Assembly (NCBI GenBank): GCA_900769565.1
Contig: CAAGHC010000006.1
Location: forward strand, 1 to 15,828
Length of the DNA stretch: 15,828 bases
Direction: 5' to 3'
From: Clostridia bacterium
GTDB lineage: Bacteria > Bacillota > Clostridia > Christensenellales > Borkfalkiaceae
Part shown: one piece after another, positions 6,436-15,019 of the stretch
How positions within the stretch are numbered: position 1 is the first letter of the stretch
Layout of the letters: each line of letters opens with the position of its first letter
Position numbers and translations under genes: made by a program
Notes under the pieces: generated by a model
The model's input: only the letters and a program-made list of their open reading frames with translations
Database searches by the model: none
Told to the model about the DNA's origin: nothing

Positions 6436-9003
6436 TTAATTCTTTAGATTATCCTTTAATTCGGTTAAAATATTAAATGCTTGCATAGGTGTCATGTTAT
6501 CCATGTCAAGTTCAGAAATAATTTTTTCAGTTTGGCTTAAACTAGGTTCTAAAACTTGTTCGTCAATAGACTTGTGTTTAACAATTTCTGCTCTTTCAAG
6601 TTGAACTAAAATTTGTTTAGCTCTTTTAGTAACTTCCTTCGATACACCCGCAAGTTCGGCAACTTCAATACCGAAACTCTTATTCGTACCACCACGCATG
6701 ATTTTGCGTAAAAATACTATACCACCCTGCATTTCTTTAACGGTAACTCTATAATTTTTAATACCGTCGATAACACCTTCAAGGTCTGTAAGTTCGTGAT
6801 AATGGGTAGCAAAAAGAGTTTTTGCTTTAATTTTTTGAGTAATTTCTTCAACAACAGCCCAAGCAATACTTAAACCGTCAAACGTGCTAGTGCCCCTACC
6901 GATTTCGTCAAGTATTAATAAACTTTTTTCGGTGGCATTATGTAATATGTTAGCCATTTCGGTCATTTCTACCATAAACGTACTTTGGTCGGATATTAGA
7001 TTGTCGCTCGCACCTATTCTTGTGAAAACTTTATCCGTTAACGGGATTTTAGCGCTTTTAGCAGGTACGAACGAGCCAACGTGTGCAAGAATAGTTGTCA
7101 ATGCGATTTGGCGCATATACGTACTTTTACCAGCCATGTTTGGGCCTGTTATAATCATAGTCCTATTCTCATCAGTATCCAAAATACAATCGTTAGGAAT
7201 AAATCTATGCTTGGTAAGCGCCTCAACTACAGGGTGGCGACCTTCAACAACGTCTAACTTGCCGTCTAAAGAAATTTCCGGACGACAGAACGAGTTGTCT
7301 TTGGCGACGTTAGCAAGTGATAATAATACGTCGAGATTTGCAATAGAATCTGCGGTAGTCATCAATAGGTCAATTCTGTCGTTAAAATATTTCTTAAGTT
7401 CTAAATAGAGTTTTGCTTCTAACTGAAGTGATTTTTCTTCGGCAGATAAAATCTTAATCTCAAGGTCCTTAAGTTCTTCAGTTACGTATCTCTCGGCATT
7501 TGCTAGCGTTTGTTTTCTTATATAGTCGTAAGGAACTTTATCCTTAAAAGAGTTGGTGACTTCAATGTAATATCCAAACACCCTGTTGTAGCCGATTTTT
7601 AGTGTTCTTATACCCGTCTTGTCACGTTCTCTGTTTTCAATTTCTGCAATACAAGATTTACTATTTTTACCTAATTCTCTTAACTCGTCAAGTTCTTGGC
7701 TATATCCTTTCTTAATATATCCGCCGTCTTTCATGTTTGCAGGTGGGTCTTCGTTTATTGCGCAATCAAGTAATTTTACGGCTTCGGTAAAATCACCTAA
7801 ACCACCTAAAATATCTTGAATAAAGGCTGAATCCATTCCTAGCAGTTGGAATTTAATATTTGGTAAAACTTCTAACGACTTTTTAAGTGCAACACAGTCT
7901 TTGGGCATAAGATTACCATTAGAAATCTTACCCGAAATTCTGCCAACGTCACGTACGGACGATAAAAATTCGCCTAAACTTTGCCGAGTAATCGTGTTTT
8001 TAAATAAACATTCCACACCGTCTAGCCTATAATTTATAGTGTTAACGTCAGCAAGTGGTGATAAAATCCAGTTTTGAAGTTTTCTTGCACCCATACTCGT
8101 CTTGGTCTTGTCAAGTAGCCAAAGTAGCGAGCCGTATTTTTTACCATCACGCAAGGTTTTTACCAACTCTAAATTGCGAATAGCGTTAACGTCAAGCATC
8201 ATAAAATCTTCTGCATTTTCCTTTTTCAAGGAATTGACGTTTGTAAGCGCATGTTTTTGCGTTTCTTTAAGATAAGATAACAGTGCACCTGCAGCGCTAA
8301 TACAAGCATTATCGTTTTCGATATTAAAAACTGAAAGCGTCGATACTTTTAATTGATTTTCTAAAACAGCTTTTGCATTTGATACCGCGAATTCGCTTTC
8401 CGTAAAGGCGTTAAACTTTGGTAAAACACCATGCTTAACTAACGGCGCATCCCTAAAAAGTTCGCTAGCGAAAGAGTTAGATATTATTTCGACAGGTGAA
8501 ATTCTAACTAAATTATCTAGCAACTCTGATAGCGCATTTTCACCCTTGAAACTGCGCACGAAAAATTCCCCCGTAGTAATATCTGCCCAAGAAAACGCTA
8601 TTAATTCGTCCTTTACGAAAACAGAGCCTAGAAAATTGTTAGTTTTTTCGTCAATGAGTTCGTTGTTAGTTACTGTACCAGCAGTAACGACTTTAACAAC
8701 GTCACGACGAACCAACTCTTTCCCACCCGGTTCGCTTAACTGCTCGCAAATTGCTACCTTTTCCCCCATTGAAACAAGCTTTGAAACGTAAATATCTGAT
8801 GCGTGAAAGGGAACGCCACACATAGGCGCACGTTCTTCTAACCCACAATCTCTGCCCGTAAGGGTTAAATCTAATAACTCGGATGCTTTTACTGCATCGT
8901 CAAAAAACATTTCGTAAAAGTCGCCTAAACGATAAAAAATTATGCAATCTTTATAGTTTTCTTTAATTTGCAGATAATGCTGCATCATTGGTGAAAGTGC
9001 CAT
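6436..9003 (-). CDS. mutS: MutS, DNA mismatch recognition ATPase
   Basis: Binds base-base mismatches and small loops, then slides as an ATP clamp to recruit MutL. The mismatch-reading Phe29-x-Glu31 motif is in GDFYEMF, equivalent to Phe36/Glu38 of E. coli. The order is mismatch domain (1-115), connector, lever and clamp (about 250-560), and ATPase (570-800). The ATPase has Walker A GPNMAGKST (620-628), the ST...DNLISDQSTF region, Walker B LLILDE (Asp699, Glu700) and His734 (ATHYHEL). The length of 855 aa is normal. The start is supported by AAGGG eight bases upstream of the ATG. It lies 11 bp after miaB and 1 bp before mutL, so MutS and MutL are probably co-translated in the same operon. Confidence 0.98.
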   Translation of the reverse strand: MALSPMMQHYLQIKENYKDCIIFYRLGDFYEMFFDDAVKASELLDLTLTGRDCGLEERAPMCGVPFHASDIYVSKLVSMGEKVAICEQLSEPGGKELVRRDVVKVVTAGTVTNNELIDEKTNNFLGSVFVKDELIAFSWADITTGEFFVRSFKGENALSELLDNLVRISPVEIISNSFASELFRDAPLVKHGVLPKFNAFTESEFAVSNAKAVLENQLKVSTLSVFNIENDNACISAAGALLSYLKETQKHALTNVNSLKKENAEDFMMLDVNAIRNLELVKTLRDGKKYGSLLWLLDKTKTSMGARKLQNWILSPLADVNTINYRLDGVECLFKNTITRQSLGEFLSSVRDVGRISGKISNGNLMPKDCVALKKSLEVLPNIKFQLLGMDSAFIQDILGGLGDFTEAVKLLDCAINEDPPANMKDGGYIKKGYSQELDELRELGKNSKSCIAEIENRERDKTGIRTLKIGYNRVFGYYIEVTNSFKDKVPYDYIRKQTLANAERYVTEELKDLEIKILSAEEKSLQLEAKLYLELKKYFNDRIDLLMTTADSIANLDVLLSLANVAKDNSFCRPEISLDGKLDVVEGRHPVVEALTKHRFIPNDCILDTDENRTMIITGPNMAGKSTYMRQIALTTILAHVGSFVPAKSAKIPLTDKVFTRIGASDNLISDQSTFMVEMTEMANILHNATEKSLLILDEIGRGTSTFDGLSIAWAVVEEITQKIKAKTLFATHYHELTDLEGVIDGIKNYRVTVKEMQGGIVFLRKIMRGGTNKSFGIEVAELAGVSKEVTKRAKQILVQLERAEIVKHKSIDEQVLEPSLSQTEKIISELDMDNMTPMQAFNILTELKDNLKN

Positions 9004-9014
9004 TTTTTATTCCC

Positions 9015-10343
9015 TTAATTATCTTGTTGTAGTTGTCCGATTAGTGATATTCCGCCCGTTTTGGTTATCTTAACGTTTACAAAGTTGCCAAAATGCGACT
9101 CGTTACCCTTAAAATAAACCATTCTACCGTAAGTATCCCTTCCAAGATACATCTCACGCTTATCATCATATCCTTCGCAAAGAATTTCAACAGTCTTTCC
9201 AAGATATCCTTCCGATTGTTTTTTGTTTATTGAGTTTTGAAGGTCGATAAGTTTCATTATACGTGCTTTAGATACTTCTTCGTCAATCTGCCCGTCCATT
9301 GTGCTAGCTGGCGTACCTTTACGTTTTGAATACACAAAAGTAAATGCGCCGGCATATTGAACCCTATTAACAAGGTCGATTGTATCGAGAAAATCTTCTT
9401 CAGTTTCGGTCGGGAAACCTACCATTATGTCAGTAGTTATTGATACGTCTGGTATGTATTTTCTCAAGGTGTCGATTTTTGCAAAGTAATCTTCCCTTGT
9501 ATATCTTCTGTTCATCAATTTTAGAATTCTATTTGAGCCTGCTTGTACGGGTAAATGTACGGTTTTGCAAACCTTCTCGCTTTCACTAATTGCTTTAATC
9601 AATTTTTCGGAAAAATCTTTGGGGTGATTAGTCATAAACTTTAATCTAAACTTCCCTTCTATTTTAGATATTTCCGTAATTAACGTTGCAAAATCCTCGT
9701 CAGCACCGTTGCCGAATGAGTTTACGTTCTGTCCCAACAGCGTAATTTCTTTATAGCCGTCTTTTATAAGTTGCTTACACTCTGCAACTATATCGCTCAT
9801 TTTTCTACTGCGTTCACGCCCTCTAACGTAAGGAACTATGCAGTAGGTGCAAAAATTGTTGCATCCGTAAGTTATATTTACCCAAGCATTAGGGAAACTA
9901 GTTCTAGTTTTGGGTGTACCTTCTTTTATAGGTCCTTCTTTCTCGTCAATACTAATAAGCGCCTTTTTACGTTTTTGTTTTTCGAGCAGAAGTTCTTTAA
10001 AATTTTCCAGATTATGCGTGCCGAAAATTATATCAATAAACGGAAACTTTTCGTGTAAAGTTTGCGCATAATCTTTCTGTTGGGTCATGCACCCGCCAAC
10101 TGCAATTATAAGATTTTTATTTTCCTTTTTTAATCTCTTTAACGCACCGATATTGCCCTCTGCTCTATCTTCTGCATTTTCTCTAATGCAACAAGTGTTG
10201 AAAACGATAATATCTGCTTGAGTTTCGTTATCACAAGCAGAATATCCTAATTCAGTAAGTATCCCCGCAATCTTTTCAGACTCGTGAAGATTCATTTGAC
10301 AGCCGTAGGTAGTAATAAAATACTTCATATCCAAATTTCTCAT
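9015..10343 (-). CDS. miaB: MiaB, tRNA-2-methylthio-N6-dimethylallyladenosine synthase
   Basis: A radical-SAM methylthiotransferase that adds a methylthio group to i6A37 of tRNA, giving ms2i6A37. Cys15, Cys51 and Cys85 are the N-terminal (MTTase) cluster ligands. Cys161, Cys165 and Cys168 (CNNFCTYC) bind the radical-SAM cluster. The TRAM RNA-binding domain covers roughly 372-437. The length of 442 aa is typical. Two starts are possible: ATG 10343, seven bases after a good -10 (leaderless), or the internal ATG at Met6, where many family members begin; neither has a Shine-Dalgarno sequence, and the promoter position favours 10343. It is the first gene of the operon that ends with miaA and the YnbB-like gene, so two consecutive A37 modification enzymes flank mutS and mutL. 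Confidence 0.96.
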   Translation of the reverse strand: MRNLDMKYFITTYGCQMNLHESEKIAGILTELGYSACDNETQADIIVFNTCCIRENAEDRAEGNIGALKRLKKENKNLIIAVGGCMTQQKDYAQTLHEKFPFIDIIFGTHNLENFKELLLEKQKRKKALISIDEKEGPIKEGTPKTRTSFPNAWVNITYGCNNFCTYCIVPYVRGRERSRKMSDIVAECKQLIKDGYKEITLLGQNVNSFGNGADEDFATLITEISKIEGKFRLKFMTNHPKDFSEKLIKAISESEKVCKTVHLPVQAGSNRILKLMNRRYTREDYFAKIDTLRKYIPDVSITTDIMVGFPTETEEDFLDTIDLVNRVQYAGAFTFVYSKRKGTPASTMDGQIDEEVSKARIMKLIDLQNSINKKQSEGYLGKTVEILCEGYDDKREMYLGRDTYGRMVYFKGNESHFGNFVNVKITKTGGISLIGQLQQDN

Positions 10344-10350
10344 ATTTAAT

Positions 10351-10379
10351 ATAATAACTTATATTAAAAAAATTGTCAA
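10351..10379 (-). promoter_or_regulatory. Promoter of the miaB-mutS-mutL-miaA operon
   Basis: Read on the minus strand: a perfect TTGACA (10379-10374), a 17-nt spacer and TATTAT (10356-10351), then seven bases to the ATG at 10343. It is a strong vegetative-type promoter that predicts a transcript with zero or one untranslated base. Its -35 overlaps the candidate -35 of the divergent penicillin-binding protein gene. Confidence 0.7.
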
Positions 10380-10402
10380 TTTATAAACGCAAATAGAATA
10401 AT
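10373..10402 (+). promoter_or_regulatory. Candidate promoter of the class A PBP gene
   Basis: TTGTCA (10373-10378) is followed by two imperfect -10 choices: TAGAAT (10394-10399, 15-nt spacer) or AATAAT (10397-10402, 18-nt spacer). The 13-bp palindrome 10370-10382 supplies -35 elements to both strands. The predicted 5' leader is about 20 nt and has no Shine-Dalgarno sequence. This is weaker than the miaB promoter. Confidence 0.4.
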
Positions 10403-10431
10403 ATATCTTTGCTAAAACATACTAAAATCGT

Positions 10432-12657
10432 ATGAAAAAAGTTCTTAAAATTTTTTTATTTGTATTTTTGGCAATTTTCATCCTATTACTTGGGCTTTCA
10501 ATTTCTTTAGTTTTGTACACTAGCGACGTAAAGTTGGACTTAAATAAGGTAACAAAAATTGAACGCTCTGTAACTTATTACGACTGTTTTGGCACTTTAA
10601 TTACAAAAGAAAGTCTAGGGACGGCGATTACCGACGTGGAAAATATTCCCGACCACGTAAAAAATGCGTTTATCGCTATTGAAGATAAGCGCTTTTATAA
10701 TCATAACGGCGTTGACATTAAAGGATTATTTAGAGCAACCTTAAACAACGTAAAAAGCTTTTCATTTAAGGAAGGTGCTTCAACAATCACCCAACAACTA
10801 ATAAAAAACACTCATTTATCAAATGAAAAGACGCTTAAACGAAAAATAAGTGAAATTAAATTATCTTTGCAACTAGAAAAAAAGTACGATAAAGATAGTA
10901 TTTTAGAGTCGTATCTTAACACAATTTATTTTGGAAACAATTGCTACGGAATTACTTCTGCATCAAAATACTATTTTGGTAAACAAGTTGAAAATCTTAC
11001 CATAAATGAAGGCGCAACTCTTGCGGGAATTATTAAAGCACCAACAAATTATTCGCCTAAAATCAATATGGAAAAGTGTTTCGAGCGAAAAAATTTAGTG
11101 TTAAAAAGGATGTTTGAGCAGGATTATATCTCTGAAAGCGACTATAATAAGCTTATAAATGAAAAAATCGTTTTATGTAGCGACGAAACTTTTGATGACA
11201 GTTGTTTATACTTTGCAAAAAACGCCTTCTCGGATTTTTTGAATACAACACCGTACGACAGTTATGATTATAAAGTTTATACTACGTTAGATTTGGAAAA
11301 ACAAAGGCAAATTGACCTAAATTTTAATAATGTAGATAAAAATTGCGAAAAATCATACGTTTTATTTGATAAAAATAATAGATTGACGGCGTTTAATTCT
11401 AGTACAAAATTACAACCTAGACAGTTAGGTTCAATCTTAAAGCCGATTTTAGTTTACGCGCCTGCAATTGAAACCGATACAATTGCGTCTTACACCAAAA
11501 TCAATGATGAAAAAACAAATTTTAACGGTTATTCGCCTTCTAATTACAATAATAAATATTACGGCTTAATTTCAGTTAAGCAAAGTTTGGCAAAAAGTCT
11601 TAACACGTGCGCCGTTAAAATCTTAAACGATACGGGAATAGAAAAATCAAAAAGTTTTGCTAAAAAAGTTGGTATAAACTTTGCTGAAAACGATAATTCT
11701 TTGTGTTTGGCACTAGGCGCCATGGAAAACGGCGTTTACCTTAATGAAATAACCGCAAGTTATAACGTTTTCTTAAATGGTGGTATATATTTTGAGCCAA
11801 AATATATTGATAGAATATGTGATGGTGACGGAAAAGTTTTGTTTAATTCAACCAAAAGCGATAGTAAGGTATTTTCGTCTGGGACTGTTGACGTAATGAA
11901 TGATATGCTAAACTATACGACTACTGATGGAACGGCAAAAGTATTAAAACAATTAAATTTCCCCGTATACTCAAAAACTGGGACTGTTGGCGACGATAAC
12001 GGTAATTACGACGCTTACAACGTTTCATATACTAATGAATATTTACTTGGCGTTTGGTTTGGGTCAAAAGACTATAATCAAAAAATAGATAATAAAATTT
12101 CGGGTGGAACGTACCCTACCTATTTTGCCAAAAACGTTTGGGAAAATATGTTAAAAAATAACAATCCAAAAGCGATAGAAAAATCTAATGAAACTACGAT
12201 AATTTCTCTTGATAAAATTAGCTATGAAGACGACGATATAATTGAGCTTGCTGATGAGCTTTCACCAAAAAGATATAATTTAGACGTTTTAGCAAAAAAC
12301 TCATTTATCCCCAAAAATCATTCTACTAGATTTTCAAACCCAAAAATTGAAAAGCCTATATTATCAGTAAATAACAGAGAAATTAATATTAAATTATGTC
12401 TGACAGAATACTATGAGATTGAACTTTATTTAGAAAAAGACAATAATGAAAAAGTAAAAATTTACGATACGCTTGGTAATAATAAAGCTATTTTTACCAA
12501 AACAATGAACGACGAGTGTTCCGTGTATAAATTTTATGCTATACCCTATTATTTATGTAATAACACTGCGTATAAGGGGGAAGAAATTTATATAGGCAGT
12601 GTAAAAATTGAACAAAAAATAATCGACGATAGTTGGTGGGAAGAAGACGATTTATAA
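10432..12657 (+). CDS. Class A penicillin-binding protein (glycosyltransferase/transpeptidase)
   Basis: A bifunctional enzyme that polymerises and cross-links peptidoglycan outside the membrane. It has a short cytoplasmic Lys-rich start and one N-terminal membrane helix (about 7-29). The glycosyltransferase shows EDKRFYNHNG (84-93, catalytic Glu84), GASTITQQ (115-122), RKISE (137-141) and KDSILESYLN (154-163). The transpeptidase shows Ser334-x-x-Lys337 (GSILKP), Ser389-Leu-Asn391 and KTG (515-517). The segment before the active serine, about 310-333, is shorter than usual and lacks the common Gly-Gly-x-Asp-Tyr stretch. After about 575 there is a poorly conserved, probably beta-rich tail of about 165 residues with an acidic end (WWEEDDL). 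No Shine-Dalgarno motif is visible. It stands alone, divergent from miaB. Confidence 0.93.
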   Translation: MKKVLKIFLFVFLAIFILLLGLSISLVLYTSDVKLDLNKVTKIERSVTYYDCFGTLITKESLGTAITDVENIPDHVKNAFIAIEDKRFYNHNGVDIKGLFRATLNNVKSFSFKEGASTITQQLIKNTHLSNEKTLKRKISEIKLSLQLEKKYDKDSILESYLNTIYFGNNCYGITSASKYYFGKQVENLTINEGATLAGIIKAPTNYSPKINMEKCFERKNLVLKRMFEQDYISESDYNKLINEKIVLCSDETFDDSCLYFAKNAFSDFLNTTPYDSYDYKVYTTLDLEKQRQIDLNFNNVDKNCEKSYVLFDKNNRLTAFNSSTKLQPRQLGSILKPILVYAPAIETDTIASYTKINDEKTNFNGYSPSNYNNKYYGLISVKQSLAKSLNTCAVKILNDTGIEKSKSFAKKVGINFAENDNSLCLALGAMENGVYLNEITASYNVFLNGGIYFEPKYIDRICDGDGKVLFNSTKSDSKVFSSGTVDVMNDMLNYTTTDGTAKVLKQLNFPVYSKTGTVGDDNGNYDAYNVSYTNEYLLGVWFGSKDYNQKIDNKISGGTYPTYFAKNVWENMLKNNNPKAIEKSNETTIISLDKISYEDDDIIELADELSPKRYNLDVLAKNSFIPKNHSTRFSNPKIEKPILSVNNREINIKLCLTEYYEIELYLEKDNNEKVKIYDTLGNNKAIFTKTMNDECSVYKFYAIPYYLCNNTAYKGEEIYIGSVKIEQKIIDDSWWEEDDL

Positions 12658-12685
12658 TATTAAACGACTAGCCTGCTAAACCACT

Positions 12686-12716
12686 AAAAAAGACTAACAA
12701 AAATTTGTTAGTCTTT
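12686..12716 (-). terminator. Terminator between the PBP gene and thiI
   Basis: Inverted arms 12689-12701 and 12704-12716 form a stem with a G-C-containing core (GACTAAC/GTTAGTC). On the minus strand the 3' arm runs into six T, so it should end the mutS2-to-thiI operon. On the plus strand the T-run is only three bases, so termination of the PBP transcript there is less certain. Confidence 0.8.
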
Positions 12717-12734
12717 ACTTGATTTAATAGGATA

Positions 12735-13895
12735 TTATAAACTAATTTTTTCAATGTTTTTCATAGCCTCTTCGATAAGACCTTCAACGTCAAGCTTTGC
12801 CTCTGCTTTTTTTACTCTTTCTAAATTAGGTTTAATTGCAGGATATTTAGGCAAAAAAACCGTACAACAATCTTCATAAGGTAAAATTGACGTTTCGTAA
12901 GTATCAATTTTTCTTGATATTTCAATTATGTCAAGTTTATCAAACATAATTAAAGGTCTTAAGACGGGCATACCTTCAATGACTGAATTTGACGAAGTTA
13001 TGCTTTCTATCGTCTGACTAGCAACTTGACCAAGGCTTTCACCTGTAATTATCGCTTGTCCACCAAGCCTATTTGCAAGCCTTTCTGCAATTCGCATCAT
13101 AAATCTTCTCATTAAAGTTATCATAAACTCTTCAGGACAATGCTTATGTATCGCCTCTTGAATATGCGTAAACGAAACTATATAAAGATTTATTCCACCA
13201 TTATATTCGCCTATTTTTCTAGTTAGGTCAATAACTTTTTCCTTTGCAGCCTCGCCCGTATATGGAAAACTATGAAAATGCAAACAATCAATTTTCATAC
13301 CACGTTTACAAGTTAAATAACCTGCAACAGGACTATCAATACCACCTGAAATAAGTAACAAGCCTTTGCCTGACGAACCGACGGGCATACCACTTAAGCC
13401 GTTCTCAACGTCAGTATATACAAAAGTTTTCCCATCTTCTCTAATATCAACGTACAAACAAAATGACGGGGATTTTACGTCTACTTTAATCTTGCCACCA
13501 AATTTAGAGAGCAACCTACCACCTAAAATCCTAGACGTTTCCATAGAATTAGGCGTAAAGGTTTTATCAGCACGGTTGGTAATTACCTTAAACGTACCTT
13601 CCTTTTCTGCCAAAAGCTCGTTTGATGCGTTAACAATTTGTTCAAAATCGTTTTCTACAACTAAAGCCTTACTAAATGTATGAATTCCGGCTATTTTCTT
13701 AAGTTTATCGGCAATTATATCATAATCAAACTCATCAAAATCTTCAATAACGTATCTACTATGTAGTACGTTAAGGGTGCAATTAATCTCTTTTAACGAG
13801 CGCTTTATATTTTCTTTGAGCATTTTCTCAAAATAGCCACGATTTTTGCCTTTAAGATGTATTTCGCAATATCTTATAATAATAGCCGTTTTCAT
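12735..13895 (-). CDS. thiI: ThiI, tRNA 4-thiouridine synthase
   Basis: Activates U8 of tRNA with ATP and inserts sulfur to give 4-thiouridine, a near-UV sensor; in some bacteria it also takes part in thiamine thiazole synthesis. An N-terminal ferredoxin-like plus THUMP region (to about 165) binds tRNA. The PP-loop is SGGIDS (183-188), followed by GESLGQVASQT (285-295) and the conserved DCC (Cys343/Cys344). At 386 aa it lacks the rhodanese domain of E. coli ThiI, as in many Bacillota. The start follows AAAGGA about 11 bases upstream and shares one base with the stop of the cysteine desulfurase gene, which is the probable sulfur donor. Confidence 0.96.
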   Translation of the reverse strand: MKTAIIIRYCEIHLKGKNRGYFEKMLKENIKRSLKEINCTLNVLHSRYVIEDFDEFDYDIIADKLKKIAGIHTFSKALVVENDFEQIVNASNELLAEKEGTFKVITNRADKTFTPNSMETSRILGGRLLSKFGGKIKVDVKSPSFCLYVDIREDGKTFVYTDVENGLSGMPVGSSGKGLLLISGGIDSPVAGYLTCKRGMKIDCLHFHSFPYTGEAAKEKVIDLTRKIGEYNGGINLYIVSFTHIQEAIHKHCPEEFMITLMRRFMMRIAERLANRLGGQAIITGESLGQVASQTIESITSSNSVIEGMPVLRPLIMFDKLDIIEISRKIDTYETSILPYEDCCTVFLPKYPAIKPNLERVKKAEAKLDVEGLIEEAMKNIEKISL

Positions 13896-15019
13896 TATAT
13901 TAAAATTCCTTTTAATTTTTCTATCGTTTTATTTAACAAAGTAATCGCTTTATTAGCCTCGTCTAAAGTTGTTTCTTGCGAAAAACTTAATCTAATCACA
14001 CCGTCTAATACCTTATCGTCATAACCACAAGCCTCAATTACCCTGCTAAATCTGTTTTTAGACGAACAAGCCGACCCGTTACCTATAATTAAACCTTCTA
14101 ATTCTAGCGAGTGCATAATAACTTCGCCACGCAAAGATGGAACTGCAACCATCAATATATACGGGCTAGAATTTTCGCCCGAAATTTTTACAAAATAGTC
14201 TTTATTTAAACCGTTCCAAATAATATCTTTAATTTCTTTAACCGTTTTATAGTTTAATGATAAGTTTTTATAATGTTCTTCACTAGCAAATTCAAAAACC
14301 TTAATCCCAAAAACGTTTTCCGTTCCACTTCTAAGCCCGTTTTCTTGCCCACCACCAAATATCAAAGGTGAAAGATTTAAGTTTTTCTTCTTAATTAACG
14401 CGCCAACGCCTTTTAATCCGTTAATTTTATGCGCGCTTATAGAATACAAGTCAATATCGCTTGAAAGCCTATATGGAATTTTACCGTAAGCCTGCACACC
14501 GTCAGAATGGAAAACAATATTTTTATTAATACTTTTAATCGTTTTTGCAATTTTATTTATATCATTAATTGCGCCCGTTTCGTTGTTAACGTGAACTATT
14601 GAAACAAAACTTACGTCTTTATTTTCTTTTATAAATGAATAAAGTTTATCTTCATTTACAGAGCCGTCACGATTTAACTCAATAAATTCCGTCTTAACAC
14701 CACGGTTTTTTAGCTCTAAAAAACTTTTATAAACGGCAGAATGTTCGCCTAAATCCGTAACGAATAAACCACGTTTTACAGCACAAAAAATCGCTTGATT
14801 GTCACTTTCCGAGCCACAAGCCGTAAAAATTACCTCATGATTTACTGAAAATAGATTTTTTAGAATACTTTCCTTTGCTTTTTTAATTTCACGTGCGCAA
14901 TTTAACCCGCCTGAATATAAAGTAGACGGGTTGAAAAAATTGTCTTGATTAAAAACTTCCGCTCTGCTTAATGCAGTTTTACTAGGTTTTGTCGTTGCGG
15001 CGTTATCAAAATAAATCAT
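13895..15019 (-). CDS. Cysteine desulfurase (NifS/IscS-type, probably serving ThiI)
   Basis: A PLP enzyme that takes sulfur from L-cysteine as an enzyme-bound persulfide, releasing alanine. It begins with the family signature MIYFDNAATT. His93 (GEHS), Asp173 (HSDGVQ) and the Schiff-base Lys198 (SAHKING) hold the cofactor. Cys318 (GSACSS) is the persulfide cysteine on the mobile loop, and RSGTENV (230-236) is conserved. The common SGGTESDN is CGSESDN here. The length of 374 aa suits the group I type. The gene overlaps the upstream membrane-protein gene by ATGA and thiI by one base, with GAGGA seven bases before its ATG. No scaffold gene (iscU/sufU) is adjacent, so, like NifZ of B. subtilis, it probably serves ThiI rather than general Fe-S assembly. 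Confidence 0.93.
   Translation of the reverse strand: MIYFDNAATTKPSKTALSRAEVFNQDNFFNPSTLYSGGLNCAREIKKAKESILKNLFSVNHEVIFTACGSESDNQAIFCAVKRGLFVTDLGEHSAVYKSFLELKNRGVKTEFIELNRDGSVNEDKLYSFIKENKDVSFVSIVHVNNETGAINDINKIAKTIKSINKNIVFHSDGVQAYGKIPYRLSSDIDLYSISAHKINGLKGVGALIKKKNLNLSPLIFGGGQENGLRSGTENVFGIKVFEFASEEHYKNLSLNYKTVKEIKDIIWNGLNKDYFVKISGENSSPYILMVAVPSLRGEVIMHSLELEGLIIGNGSACSSKNRFSRVIEACGYDDKVLDGVIRLSFSQETTLDEANKAITLLNKTIEKLKGILI

Noticed and set aside
6884..7408. Plus-strand open frame of 174 codons inside mutS
   Set aside because: Lies wholly antisense to the conserved MutS ATPase region, has no recognisable protein features, and is explained as a shadow of the mutS coding frame.
12660..12734. 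Possible riboswitch or RNA element before thiI
   Set aside because: The hairpin here lies downstream of thiI (minus strand) and has the shape of a terminator.
13366..13683. Plus-strand open frame of 105 codons inside thiI
   Set aside because: Antisense to conserved ThiI sequence with no promoter or Shine-Dalgarno sequence; a shadow frame.
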